This document shows, piece by piece, positions 16,511 to 24,885 of a DNA stretch of 64,000 nucleotides. The stretch covers positions 1 through 64,000 of the forward strand of contig CAWEUI010000015.1 of NCBI GenBank assembly GCA_963812195.1, in the 5' to 3' direction. The DNA comes from ZC4RG30 sp963812195 (GTDB taxonomy: Bacteria; Pseudomonadota; Gammaproteobacteria; Steroidobacterales; Steroidobacteraceae). The notes under the pieces were generated by a model. That model had not been told where the DNA came from, searched no databases, and was given only the letters and a program-made list of their open reading frames with translations. Both the position numbers and the translations under genes were made by a program. Positions within the stretch are counted from its first letter, which is position 1. Each line of letters begins with the position of its first letter.

Positions 16511-17392
16511 ATGCAGGTCCGGTCTGTTCATCCGCTGTTTGCCGCCGAGATCACCGGTCTGGATACCTCCGGTGAGGTGGCACCGGAAACCGTGGAAGCC
16601 GTCGAGCACGCCATGGCGCAACATGGGGTCTGCGTCATCCGTGACTTCAGCCTCAGCGATGCCGACCACATCCGTTTCAGCCGCGCCTTCGGCCCTCTGG
16701 AGTTGCCGCCGGGAGGGCGCGGGCGCATCGCCCCGGAGCTGTACGACATCAGCAACCTCGATGCGCGCGGCGAAATCATCCCGTTCGATCCCGAGGCCAA
16801 GGCCCAGCCCATCGACTTCGAGCGCTTTCACACGGACAGTCCGTTCAATTCCCTGCCGACCAAGTGGTCGCTGCTGCTGGCGCATGTGGTGCCGCCGCAG
16901 GGCGCCGAAACGCTGGTCGTCGACACGCGCGCGGTGTATGACGACCTGGCGCCGGCGATGCAGGAACGCATCGCGGATCTGGTTGCCGAGCACGACATGT
17001 TCCGGGCGCTGGAGCGCACCGGGGTGAAGTTCGGCGACGAGGCCATGCGCAAGGCCTTCCCGACCATGCCGCATCCGCTGGTGCGCGAGTCGGCCAGTGG
17101 CCGCAAGACGCTGTACCTGGGCTGGCACGCCGTGGGAATCGTCGGTTGGCCGGAAGCCGAGGCGCAGGCGCTGCTCGACGAGCTCTTCCAGTTCGCGATC
17201 CAGGACAAGTATGTGTATTCGCATACCTGGCGCCAGGGCGACATGCTCATCTGGGACAACCGCTGCACCATGCATAGCGCAACCGCCTTCGAGCGCTATC
17301 GCTTCAAGCGTGATTGCCGGCGCACCACCATCAACGAGTATGGCCCGGAGAGGTCGGCGATCGAGGGCATGGGCGCCCCGCCGCGTCCATGA
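16511..17392 (+). CDS. TauD/TfdA-family Fe(II)/2-oxoglutarate dioxygenase
   Basis: 293 aa. The iron facial triad is readable: FHTDSPF near residue 112 (His and Asp) and CTMHSAT near 257 (distal His). YRFKRDCRRTTINE near 268 supplies the Arg that binds 2-oxoglutarate. The family hydroxylates substrates such as taurine, phenoxyacetates or alkyl sulfates, often cleaving C-S or C-O bonds after hydroxylation. It starts 30 bases after the esterase, and its stop overlaps the MFS start (ATGA), so the three form an operon. Substrate unknown. Confidence 0.85.
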   Translation: MQVRSVHPLFAAEITGLDTSGEVAPETVEAVEHAMAQHGVCVIRDFSLSDADHIRFSRAFGPLELPPGGRGRIAPELYDISNLDARGEIIPFDPEAKAQPIDFERFHTDSPFNSLPTKWSLLLAHVVPPQGAETLVVDTRAVYDDLAPAMQERIADLVAEHDMFRALERTGVKFGDEAMRKAFPTMPHPLVRESASGRKTLYLGWHAVGIVGWPEAEAQALLDELFQFAIQDKYVYSHTWRQGDMLIWDNRCTMHSATAFERYRFKRDCRRTTINEYGPERSAIEGMGAPPRP

Positions 17393-18729
17393 TGGCGCCG
17401 CGGCCCGAGGCGGGCGGGGCGGATGCGGATCGCGACCAGGAACCCGAAGTTTCGCGACGCAAGCTGATCGTCGCGGCCGCCTGCCTGCTGGGCGCCACCT
17501 TCGTGCCCTACGTGCAGGCCACGATCGGCCCGCTGATGATGCTGCCCATGATCGGCGAGTTCGGCTGGACGCGCACCCAGTTTGCGTTCGGCAATACGTT
17601 CCTGTTCGTGTTCGGCGCGATCACGGTGCTGGTGTTCGGTCGCGTGGCGGATCGCTATGGGCCGCGGGTGATACTGCTGCTCGGCGCGGTGTGCGGCGGC
17701 GCCACGATGCTGCTGCTGTCGCGCCAGGACGCGCATCTGTGGCGCCTGTACCTGGCGTACGCGCTGCTCGGCGTGTTCGGCTCGAGCGGTGTCGGCTATA
17801 CCAAGATCATCGGCACGCTGTTCACGCGTCATCGCGGCAAGGCGCTCGCGCTGTTCGGAGCCGAATCCACCGTTGCGCTGGCCGTCCTGCCGCTGCTGAC
17901 CAACACGCTCAATGTGCATGTGGGTTGGCGCGGTACCTATGCGGTGTACGGCATCATCATGATTGCATTGGCTCCGGTCCTGTACCTGGTGGTGCGTGGA
18001 CCGGGTCTGAGTTCGCCGATACCGCAAGGCAATGCTGTTCCTGCGGTGGGTGCGGGGGCGGCCGCAGGGAACGCGCCCACGCCCGAAGGCTTCACTCCAC
18101 CGCAGATCCGGCGCGATCGCGTGTTCTGGTTCGTCATGCTCACGGCGGCCCTGGGCGGCGGCCTGGATGCCGGCCTGCGAGTGCACATCATCGCCGCGAT
18201 CACGGACAAGGGATTCACGCCAACAGTGGCGGCGCAGGTCCTGTCCGCCGCAACGCTCGTGGGTTTGCTGGGCACGCTGGTGGCGGGCTTTGCGATGGAT
18301 CATTTCCGCACGGCCAGGGTTCTGTCTGTCTTCGGCCTTGTGGCGGCACTGGGGTGCTTCACGTTCGGGCTGGCCAGCGTTGCATTCGGCGGGCTGGCAC
18401 TGGTTGTCGGTGGATTGGCCATCCAGCGCACCGCCATGGCGGGGATCATGCCGGGCTCGACCTACGCGCTGACCCGCTTCGTGGGCATGCGCTCCTTTGG
18501 CGAGGCCTATGCCATACAGGTTGTGGTGCAGGGCATAGCCATGGGTATCTCGCCGCCACTGTTCGGCACGCTCTACGAGAAGGCCGGATCCTATGCCCCC
18601 ATGTACTGGATCGTGATCGGCGGCGCGTTGGGCGCTTCGCTGCTGTACCTGATGCTTGGTCCCTATCGGTTTGGTGCGCGCCCCGGTGGCGCGCGCACAG
18701 CCGCGCCGGTTCAGCCGGCGCGCGGCTGA
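17389..18729 (+). CDS. MFS transporter
   Basis: 446 aa from the ATG at 17389, which overlaps the dioxygenase stop. Twelve membrane helices can be followed, starting with KLIVAAACLLGATFVPYV. The loop between helices 2 and 3 reads GRVADRYGPRV, the MFS signature, and a central hydrophilic loop (about residues 205-240) precedes helix 7. It probably imports the compound handled by the esterase and dioxygenase. The 3' end overlaps the convergent flavin reductase gene by 19 bases. Confidence 0.8.
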   Translation: MMAPRPEAGGADADRDQEPEVSRRKLIVAAACLLGATFVPYVQATIGPLMMLPMIGEFGWTRTQFAFGNTFLFVFGAITVLVFGRVADRYGPRVILLLGAVCGGATMLLLSRQDAHLWRLYLAYALLGVFGSSGVGYTKIIGTLFTRHRGKALALFGAESTVALAVLPLLTNTLNVHVGWRGTYAVYGIIMIALAPVLYLVVRGPGLSSPIPQGNAVPAVGAGAAAGNAPTPEGFTPPQIRRDRVFWFVMLTAALGGGLDAGLRVHIIAAITDKGFTPTVAAQVLSAATLVGLLGTLVAGFAMDHFRTARVLSVFGLVAALGCFTFGLASVAFGGLALVVGGLAIQRTAMAGIMPGSTYALTRFVGMRSFGEAYAIQVVVQGIAMGISPPLFGTLYEKAGSYAPMYWIVIGGALGASLLYLMLGPYRFGARPGGARTAAPVQPARG

Positions 18730-19214
18730 TCCAGCCGAACAAAGGTGCCGTAGCCGCGCGCGAAGTAAAGCAGTGGGTCGCCGCTGCCGGTGTGGGCCGC
18801 CTCGACGAGCCCCACCACGATGGCGTGATCGCCGCTGATGAAGATCTGGCTGGTCGTGCATTCCAGCTGGGCGAGTGAACCGGTGACCAGCGGCACCGCA
18901 AGGGTGGCGCCGGTCTCAAAGCTCGTGCCGGCAGCCTTGTCGGCGCCCTTGACGGCAAAACGCGCGGCCACGTCGGCCTGCGAGGCGCGCAGCAGGCTCA
19001 CGCCGAAAGCGCGGCAGGAAACGATGGCCGGATAGCTGTTGGCGGCATGTTGAATGGCGAACATGACCATCGGCGGGTCGAACGACAGCGTCACGAACGA
19101 GGATACGGTGAGTCCAACGACGGCGTCGCTGTCGCGCTCCACCGCGGTGACGATCGACACGGCACCGGCTAGTGCGCGCCCGATCTGTCGGTAGGCATCT
19201 CTGGAGACTGGCAT
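18711..19214 (-). CDS. Flavin reductase (HpaC-like)
   Basis: 167 aa, the usual length. VTAVERDSDAVVGLTVSSFVTLSFDPPMVMFAI near the N-terminus and FGVSLLRASQADVAARFA near residue 70 match the FMN-binding split-barrel of two-component monooxygenase reductases. The C-terminus DPLLYFARGYGTFVRL also fits. It supplies reduced FMN from NAD(P)H. The luciferase-like monooxygenase at 23.7 kb is the likely user. It lies 16 bases after the Nudix gene on the same strand. Confidence 0.85.
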   Translation of the reverse strand: MPVSRDAYRQIGRALAGAVSIVTAVERDSDAVVGLTVSSFVTLSFDPPMVMFAIQHAANSYPAIVSCRAFGVSLLRASQADVAARFAVKGADKAAGTSFETGATLAVPLVTGSLAQLECTTSQIFISGDHAIVVGLVEAAHTGSGDPLLYFARGYGTFVRLDQPRAG

Positions 19215-19230
19215 CAGTGGCTCGGCATGG

Positions 19231-19842
19231 TCAGCGTTGCAGGTAACGCACGCCTTCGGAGCTGATCACCCGCAGGAATTCGTCGTTCTCCTGGATGAAC
19301 TCGAAGGCTGGCGTACGAAAGAAATCGAACTGGAGACCCGTCTCGATGTTCGCGGCGGGATCCCAGTTGTCCAGCGCGCGCATTTCGCTCTCGGTGAACC
19401 AGCCGACCTCGAGCGACTCCGGCGGTGAGGCGGTGACCGGAACCCGGGCCGACAGCCGGGCAATGAAGCCGTGGTGGATCTGGTTCAGCCGCGGCAGGCT
19501 GATGAGCGCGCACGGAATCAGCGCGGATGCCTGCAATGTGACGCCTGTTTCCTCGGCCACCTCGCGGATTGCGGCAGCCTCGAGCGATTCGCCGGTTTCG
19601 ACGAAACCACCGGGCGGGGCCCACCGGCCCTGGTAGGGCGGGATGCCGCGCCGGTGCAGCAGCACGCGATCCTCCGCGAACACGGTCACCAGCACCAGCA
19701 CGGCTGGACCATGCGGGCTCTTCGGGCCGTCTTGCTGAAGTAAATCGACCACCTCGCAGTACCCGCTTCCCCAAGGCTGGCGTGCAGCATGCCTGCGGTG
19801 TCCGGCTGTCGCAACGGCTGTTCGAAAATCGCGGCAGTGCAA
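19231..19842 (-). CDS. Nudix hydrolase
   Basis: Up to 203 aa. The Nudix box GX5EX7REUXEEXGU is complete: GGFVETGESLEAAAIREVAE followed by ETG, near residues 82-104. PPYQGRWAPPGGF precedes it, as in ADP-ribose/NAD-type members. The first 30 residues look non-conserved, so a downstream GTG near 19752 is a plausible true start. Role in this catabolic neighbourhood unclear; it may be a housekeeping or effector-sensing enzyme. Confidence 0.75.
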   Translation of the reverse strand: MHCRDFRTAVATAGHRRHAARQPWGSGYCEVVDLLQQDGPKSPHGPAVLVLVTVFAEDRVLLHRRGIPPYQGRWAPPGGFVETGESLEAAAIREVAEETGVTLQASALIPCALISLPRLNQIHHGFIARLSARVPVTASPPESLEVGWFTESEMRALDNWDPAANIETGLQFDFFRTPAFEFIQENDEFLRVISSEGVRYLQR

Positions 19843-19858
19843 TTGGCAGTACTATTTT
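19838..19858 (+). promoter_or_regulatory. AATT-N8-TATTTT element, copy 2
   Basis: Copy upstream of the MFS gene at 19892 (33 bases before its ATG). It has the same left (TGCAATT) and right (ACTATTTTT) parts as copies 1 and 3. Confidence 0.4.
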
Positions 19859-19891
19859 TCCGTCGGTACTTGCCGTCATTCTCGGCCGATC

Positions 19892-21296
19892 ATGATGAAG
19901 ACGTTGCGGGACGGGGGCGCAACGGGCAGCGCTGCCGCGCTTCTGTCCCGGGGCTATACCACGTGGGTGGTCGTGGCGCTGCTGGCGCTGTGCACGTTGA
20001 ACTTCGCCGACCGCGCCGTGATGTCCGTGCTGGCGCAGGCGATCAAGGAAGACCTCAAGCTCACCGACAGCCAGCTGGGCATGCTGCAGGGCCTGGGCTT
20101 TGCGATCCTGTATTCGTGCTCGGGAGTGCCAATCGGGTGGCTGGCCGAACGCGTCAGCCGCAAGAATCTGCATTGCCGTTTGCGTCGGCCTCTGGTCGGT
20201 CATGACCGCGGCCTGCGGGCTGGCCGGCGGCTTCGCGTCACTGCTGCTGGGGCGGGTCGGCGTGGGCATCGGCGAGGCCGGTTTTCAGCCGGTCGCCTGG
20301 TCACTGGTGGCGGACCACTTCCGTGCCAATCGCCGGGGCGCGATCACGGCGATCATCCTGCTGGGTTCGCCGATCGGCTTTCTGATCGGCCAATCCGCGG
20401 GCGGTGTCATCGCCGCGCACTGGAACTGGCGTGTCGCGTTCTATGCGCTGGGGATTCCCGGACTGCTGGCGGCGCTGGTTGCCTGGTTCACGCTGCGCGA
20501 ACCGCCGCGCGGCCTGGCCGAAGGCGCGACCACGACCGAGCCGCCGCCACCGGTCCGGGCGGTGTTGGCGACGTTGCTGTCCAAGCCGGCATTCATCCAT
20601 CTGCTGGCCGGATTCACCATCAGCAGCTTCGCCATGAATGCGGTCGCGCAGTTCGTGCTGCCGTTCTACCTGCGCGGATTCGAACTGCCGTTGGCACGGC
20701 TTGGCGTGGTCTTCGGCGCCATCGCCTTCAGTTCCAACGGTCTGGGCATGTTGCTCGGCGGATTCGGGTTCGACCGGCTGGGAAGGCGCGATCTGCGCTG
20801 GCCGCTGTGGGGGCCGGCCATCATGCTGTTGGTCGCCTTGCCGTTGTACTTTGGTGCCTTCTACACGTCCAGCGTGACGGTGTCGCTGGTCTTTGTCTGG
20901 TTTGCAAATTTCACGCTGGCCACCTACATGGCGCCGAGCCTGGCCACGATGCAGAACCTGGTCGGGCCGCGCATGCGGGCCATGACCACCGCCATCGTGG
21001 CCATGCTGGTTGGTCTGCTCGGGGCCGGCCTCGGACCCACGTTGCTGGGAATCGCCAGTGATCACTTCGGCAGCGCGTTCTTCACGGCCGGCGATTTCAT
21101 CGCGCGCTGTCCCGGCGGGCGGGCGCCGCCGGGTGGCGATGCCGTGCTCGATCTGGCGTGCCGGGCGGCCTCGAGTTCGGGCCTGCGCGCGGCGCTGATC
21201 AGTTCGCTGGTGTTCTTCGCCTGGGCGGCCATGCACTATCTGCTGTCGGCCCGCACACTGCGACGGGATCTGTACGTGCCCGCCGCGGGTGCCTGA
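19892..21296 (+). CDS. MFS transporter (Spinster/ExuT-like), one frameshift
   Basis: About 467 aa in two frames joined near 20165-20175. The first frame gives helices 1-2 with NFADRAVMSVLAQAIKEDLKL and VPIGWLAERVSRKN. The second frame continues AICVGLWSVMTAACGLA and runs through the remaining helices to the TGA at 21294-21296. The GEAGFQPVAWSLVADHF segment is typical of this MFS branch. A C-terminal insertion between the last helices (GDFIARCPGGRAPPGGD) matches Spinster-like members with a long last loop. It is 1 base from the 3' end of the convergent GntR gene. Confidence 0.75.
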
Positions 21297-21297
21297 T

Positions 21298-22458
21298 TCA
21301 CAGCGGCCGGCGGCGGCTCATTTCCAGCATCAGCGCCGCGGATTGCTCGCGCGCCTGCGCAAGTCCGGCGCTGGAGCCCACCGGCATGCGTTCCAGCAGT
21401 TGCTGCACGAGCCGGAAATAGCTGGCCTGGGCGCTGGCCGGCAGGCGCTCGGCAAGCGACGGATGAAAACGCGCCTCGTAGGCGGCCAGGCAACGCGAAA
21501 ACAGGTCGATGACCGGGCTGTCCGCCAGGCGCGATACACAGTGCACCAGCGCGAGCAGGTCGTAGCGCTCGAACGAGTCGCGGCCCTCGAGCCTGGCCAG
21601 GGCGCCCTTCAGGGTGTCGCGCTGGGCGGCATCGGCACGGCTCACGGCCAGTGCCGGTACGTATGCATTGAGCTGGAACAGGCTGGTCCCGGCCGACAGC
21701 GGATCCAGCCGTTCGCCGATCAGGTAGGCCAGCACCAGGCGGATGCTCCCGGTGGCGCGCCAGTCGCGGATCACCAGCCCATTGCCGCGACCGCGCCGGC
21801 ATTCGACCAGCCCGCGGTCCTGCAGGAGCCTTATGGCCTGGCGCAACGTCAGGCGGCTGACCTGGAAGCGCTCGCACAGGTTCCACTCGGAGCCCAGGCG
21901 TGCGCCGGCACGCCCGCTGCGGGCGATTTCCGCCGCCAGCCGCCGCGCGATGGCGGCCGGCAACGAGCCGGGGCTGTGGCTGGCTTGCGGCGGCGCAACT
22001 GTGGTGTCGTCCCAGGCGGTCGTGAAGCGCTCGACGCAGGTGCCGAGCAGTTGCACCACCGGCGCGGTTTCGCTGGTCTGGCAGGCACGCATGAACTGCA
22101 GTGCCTCGCGGGCGTCCTGGAGTGCCCGGCCGGCCGTGCCGACATTGCACAGCTGATCCGCCAGCTCGACGGCGATCGCCTCTGGCGTCGGCTTGGCGAG
22201 GATGAAGCCGCCGCAGGGGCCCGGGCGCATACGGCCCAGCCCGCGCCGTTCCAGCAGGCTGACCGCTTCGCGTACCACCGAGCGGCCCTGGCCGTAGCGT
22301 TCCGTCAGCTCGCGCAGCGATCCCAGCGCGCATCCGGGTACCAGCCCGAGTGCGGCGATCTCGTCCTCGATGCGGCGGGCAAGCGTCTCCGCCGCCAGCC
22401 GTTTCGCCGGGTCATCCTCGCTCGTGGACGCCAGGTAGATGCGTTCGGACGGCTTCAT
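21298..22458 (-). CDS. GntR-family regulator with two winged-helix domains
   Basis: 386 aa. Two GntR-type HTH units can be read. The first, at residues about 25-90, holds GSLRELTERYGQGRSVVREA then LLERRGLG. The second, at about 170-235, holds GSEWNLCERFQVSRLTLRQA then LLQDRGLVE. Each is followed by a wing (RPGPCGGFIL; RRGRGNGLVI). A helical FCD-like effector region follows the second. Standard FadR-type regulators have one HTH and about 240 aa. It is divergent from the CmcJ-YCII-monooxygenase operon across 95 bases containing copy 3 of the AATW-N8-TATTTT element, so it probably controls that operon. Confidence 0.8.
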   Translation of the reverse strand: MKPSERIYLASTSEDDPAKRLAAETLARRIEDEIAALGLVPGCALGSLRELTERYGQGRSVVREAVSLLERRGLGRMRPGPCGGFILAKPTPEAIAVELADQLCNVGTAGRALQDAREALQFMRACQTSETAPVVQLLGTCVERFTTAWDDTTVAPPQASHSPGSLPAAIARRLAAEIARSGRAGARLGSEWNLCERFQVSRLTLRQAIRLLQDRGLVECRRGRGNGLVIRDWRATGSIRLVLAYLIGERLDPLSAGTSLFQLNAYVPALAVSRADAAQRDTLKGALARLEGRDSFERYDLLALVHCVSRLADSPVIDLFSRCLAAYEARFHPSLAERLPASAQASYFRLVQQLLERMPVGSSAGLAQAREQSAALMLEMSRRRPL

Positions 22459-22478
22459 GCGGCATCCCCCCGGGAGCC

Positions 22479-22499
22479 TGGAATACGAGACACTATTTT
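22479..22499 (+). promoter_or_regulatory. AATA-N8-TATTTT element, copy 3, in the GntR/CmcJ divergent promoter
   Basis: Within the 95-base divergent region, 55 bases before the ATG at 22554. The arms AATA and TATT form an exact inverted repeat around 8 bases here; copies 1 and 2 have AATT as the left arm. Confidence 0.42.
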
Positions 22500-22553
22500 C
22501 GCGGGCGCTGGCCCAGCAGACTTGATCATACTCGTTGGAGGGGGCAGGGCGAG

Positions 22554-23333
22554 ATGGCGGCCGAGTTCGTGGATTCCTTTATTCGCTATTCCGACCGGAG
22601 CGCGGATGGTGGCTTCATCCGCGGCAACAACGACTATTCCTTCGGCATGGAGGACCATCCGGCGCGCATCCACAACGCCCGGCTGGAACAGATCGAGTTC
22701 GGCAAGCACGGCTTCACGCTGGTCAGGCATGCCACCGACGTGGATTTCGCCGATGCCGAGGACGTGCAGCGGCGCTACCACCCGCAGGTGTGCCGCATCG
22801 TGCAGGAGGTGACCGGCGCCCGCGCAGTGTTCGCCTTCATGGGCATCCTGCGCGGCGGCGACAAGGATCTGGGCGGCGGACCGGCGCTCAGCGCGCATGT
22901 GGATTTCAACGCGGCGAGCCTGCGCAGCTGGGTGGCAAAGCTTGCACCGGAGCGCGCCGCGGAATTCGCGGGCCGGCGCCTGATGAACGTGAACGTGTGG
23001 CGCGGCGTCAAGCCGGTGCAAAACAGCCCGCTGGCGGTATGCGATGCGCGCAGCGTCGAGCGGGGCGATTGCATGACCGTGCATTTCGGCGAGTCGGCGG
23101 TGCCGCGCACGAACGACGATCCGGCCGGCCTGAACCTGGCCTACAACCCCAGGCACCGCTGGTACTACTACCCGGACATGCAGCCGGACGAGGCGCTGGT
23201 GTTCAGGCTGTTCGACACCGCCGACCCGGATTGGCACATGACGGCGCATACCGCTTTCGTCGATCCGGGTGCCGACCCGGCCTCGCCCAAGCGCATGAGC
23301 TTCGAAATCCGCACTTTGGCGGTCATGGACTGA
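22554..23333 (+). CDS. CmcJ/NvfI-family oxidoreductase
   Basis: 259 aa from the ATG at 22554, preceded by GGAGGGGG. The chain carries features of the CmcJ/NvfI/AsaB family: HVDFNAAS near residue 118, NVWRGVKPVQNSPLAVCDAR near 142, RWYYYPDMQPDEALVFRLFD near 201, and a late MTAHTAFVDPG. Characterised relatives include cephamycin CmcJ and fungal NvfI-type iron enzymes, which use an iron centre for hydroxylation or related oxidation. Here it leads an operon with a YCII protein and a flavin monooxygenase, suggesting catabolism or modification of a natural product (inference). Confidence 0.8.
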   Translation: MAAEFVDSFIRYSDRSADGGFIRGNNDYSFGMEDHPARIHNARLEQIEFGKHGFTLVRHATDVDFADAEDVQRRYHPQVCRIVQEVTGARAVFAFMGILRGGDKDLGGGPALSAHVDFNAASLRSWVAKLAPERAAEFAGRRLMNVNVWRGVKPVQNSPLAVCDARSVERGDCMTVHFGESAVPRTNDDPAGLNLAYNPRHRWYYYPDMQPDEALVFRLFDTADPDWHMTAHTAFVDPGADPASPKRMSFEIRTLAVMD

Positions 23334-23356
23334 AACCCCAGGGAGCGAATCCACCG

Positions 23357-23665
23357 ATGCCCAAACGCACCTTTGCCGCCATCATCCAGCGCACCGAGAA
23401 ATGGGATCGCACGCGCGAAGCGCACGAGCAGGACGGCTTCGCGGGACACGCGGCGTTCGTGGCCGGGCTGGAAAAGGACGGATTCATCGCACTGGCCGGA
23501 CTCATGGTGCCCAGCGAGGAGGTGCTGTTCATCTTCCTCGCCGACAGCGAGGACGAGGTGCGCCAGCGCATGAGCCAGGATCCCTGGCAGCAGGACGGGC
23601 ACGCGCGGCTGATCCGGGTCGAGGAGATCCACATACGCATCGGCGCGCCGAAGCAGGACAACTGA
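23357..23665 (+). CDS. YCII-family small protein
   Basis: 102 aa. The pattern HAAFVAGLEKDGFIALAGLM, then VLFIFLADSEDEVRQRMSQDPW and a final IRVEEIHIRIG strand matches the YCII/dimeric alpha-beta barrel fold used by muconolactone isomerase-like and chlorinated-aromatic enzymes. It lies between the CmcJ-type gene (23 bases upstream) and the monooxygenase (16 bases downstream), clearly in one operon. Likely an isomerase or lactone-handling step; not provable from sequence. Confidence 0.75.
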   Translation: MPKRTFAAIIQRTEKWDRTREAHEQDGFAGHAAFVAGLEKDGFIALAGLMVPSEEVLFIFLADSEDEVRQRMSQDPWQQDGHARLIRVEEIHIRIGAPKQDN

Positions 23666-23681
23666 ACGCGGGGACGATCCG

Positions 23682-24872
23682 ATGCAGGTATTCGTATTCG
23701 ACTGGATGGCCTACGGCGAGAGCGTCGATCGTTTCCGCGTCGACGGCAAGATGCCCAAGCTGGGCCGCAAGCAGTTCAATCCGCAGGTCGCGGTGGACAC
23801 CTACCGCAATCACCTGGCCGGCTGGGTGGAAATGGAGCGCCAGGGCTTCGACGGCGTCGCCATCAACGAGCACCACTCCACGCCGTTCGGTCTGAACAAT
23901 TCGCCGAACCTGATCGCCGCGGCGATCTCGCAATTGACCTCGAAGATGAAGATCCTGGTCTACGCCAACCTGCTGCCGTTGCATGACCCGCTGCGGCTGG
24001 CCGAGGAGCTGGCGATGCTGGACTGCCTGTCCAACGGCCGGCTGATCAGCGGCGTGGCGCGCGGCGCGCCGCGCGAGTACAAGATCTTCGGCGTGCCGAT
24101 GAGCGAGAGCCGCAGCCGCTTCGAGGAGGCCTTCGAGGTCATGAAGCGTGCCTGGACGGAAGAGAGCTTCAGTTTCCAGGGCAAGCACTACCGCTACGAG
24201 GATGTCTCGATCTGGCCGCGTCCGGTGCAGGACCCGTATCCGACCGTGTGGGTACCGGTTACCGGTTCGAAGGAAACCGTCGAGTGGGCGGCCGCGAACA
24301 ACCTGACCATCACGCCCGGCGTGTTTCGCGGTCCGATGCGCGAGGACAGCATCCGCTACTTCTCCCAGTGCCTGGCCAGGCATGGCCGCAAGGTCTCGCC
24401 GCGGCAGATCAGCATCATGGTCGACTGCTACGTGGCCGACTCCAAGGCCCAGGCCGTGGAGGAATACGGGCCGTACCTGTGCTACCTGTTCAATACGCTG
24501 TTGCCCTACGGGCAGGTCTACCAGAAGGACACCAAGGGCTACTACAGTTCAACGGCGTTCGAGCACCTGCGCCAGGGCACCAAGGGCACGCTGGCCGAGG
24601 ACGCCACCATCTTCAACGAATGGACGATGGAGACGGTGCGCGCCGCTGCCGAGCAGATGCCGCTGGGCACCGCCGATGAAATCGTCGAGCGCATCATCGA
24701 CGAATGCAATGATGCCGGCGCGGACTCGGTGCTGCTGATCTGCAATCGCGCGCACCTGCCGCAGGAGATGTTCCTGAACCAGATCCGGCGCATCGGCGCC
24801 GAAGTGCTGCCGCGTCTGCAGGCGCACAAGATCAAGTGTGTGCCGCATGCGGCGGACGGAGTTGCCGCCTGA
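23682..24872 (+). CDS. Luciferase-like flavin monooxygenase
   Basis: 396 aa TIM-barrel of the bacterial-luciferase family. WVEMERQGFDGVAINEHHST near residue 50 is the typical early helix and EHH motif; ILVYANLLPLHDPLRLAEELAMLD and GRLISGVARGAPREY follow in order. Such enzymes use FMNH2 or F420H2 with oxygen. The HpaC-like reductase at 18.7-19.2 kb could supply FMNH2. Shine-Dalgarno GGGGA lies about 8 bases before the ATG at 23682. Last gene of the operon; its stop is 13 bases from the convergent PQQ enzyme gene. Confidence 0.85.
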   Translation: MQVFVFDWMAYGESVDRFRVDGKMPKLGRKQFNPQVAVDTYRNHLAGWVEMERQGFDGVAINEHHSTPFGLNNSPNLIAAAISQLTSKMKILVYANLLPLHDPLRLAEELAMLDCLSNGRLISGVARGAPREYKIFGVPMSESRSRFEEAFEVMKRAWTEESFSFQGKHYRYEDVSIWPRPVQDPYPTVWVPVTGSKETVEWAAANNLTITPGVFRGPMREDSIRYFSQCLARHGRKVSPRQISIMVDCYVADSKAQAVEEYGPYLCYLFNTLLPYGQVYQKDTKGYYSSTAFEHLRQGTKGTLAEDATIFNEWTMETVRAAAEQMPLGTADEIVERIIDECNDAGADSVLLICNRAHLPQEMFLNQIRRIGAEVLPRLQAHKIKCVPHAADGVAA

Positions 24873-24885
24873 GACCGGTGGGGTG

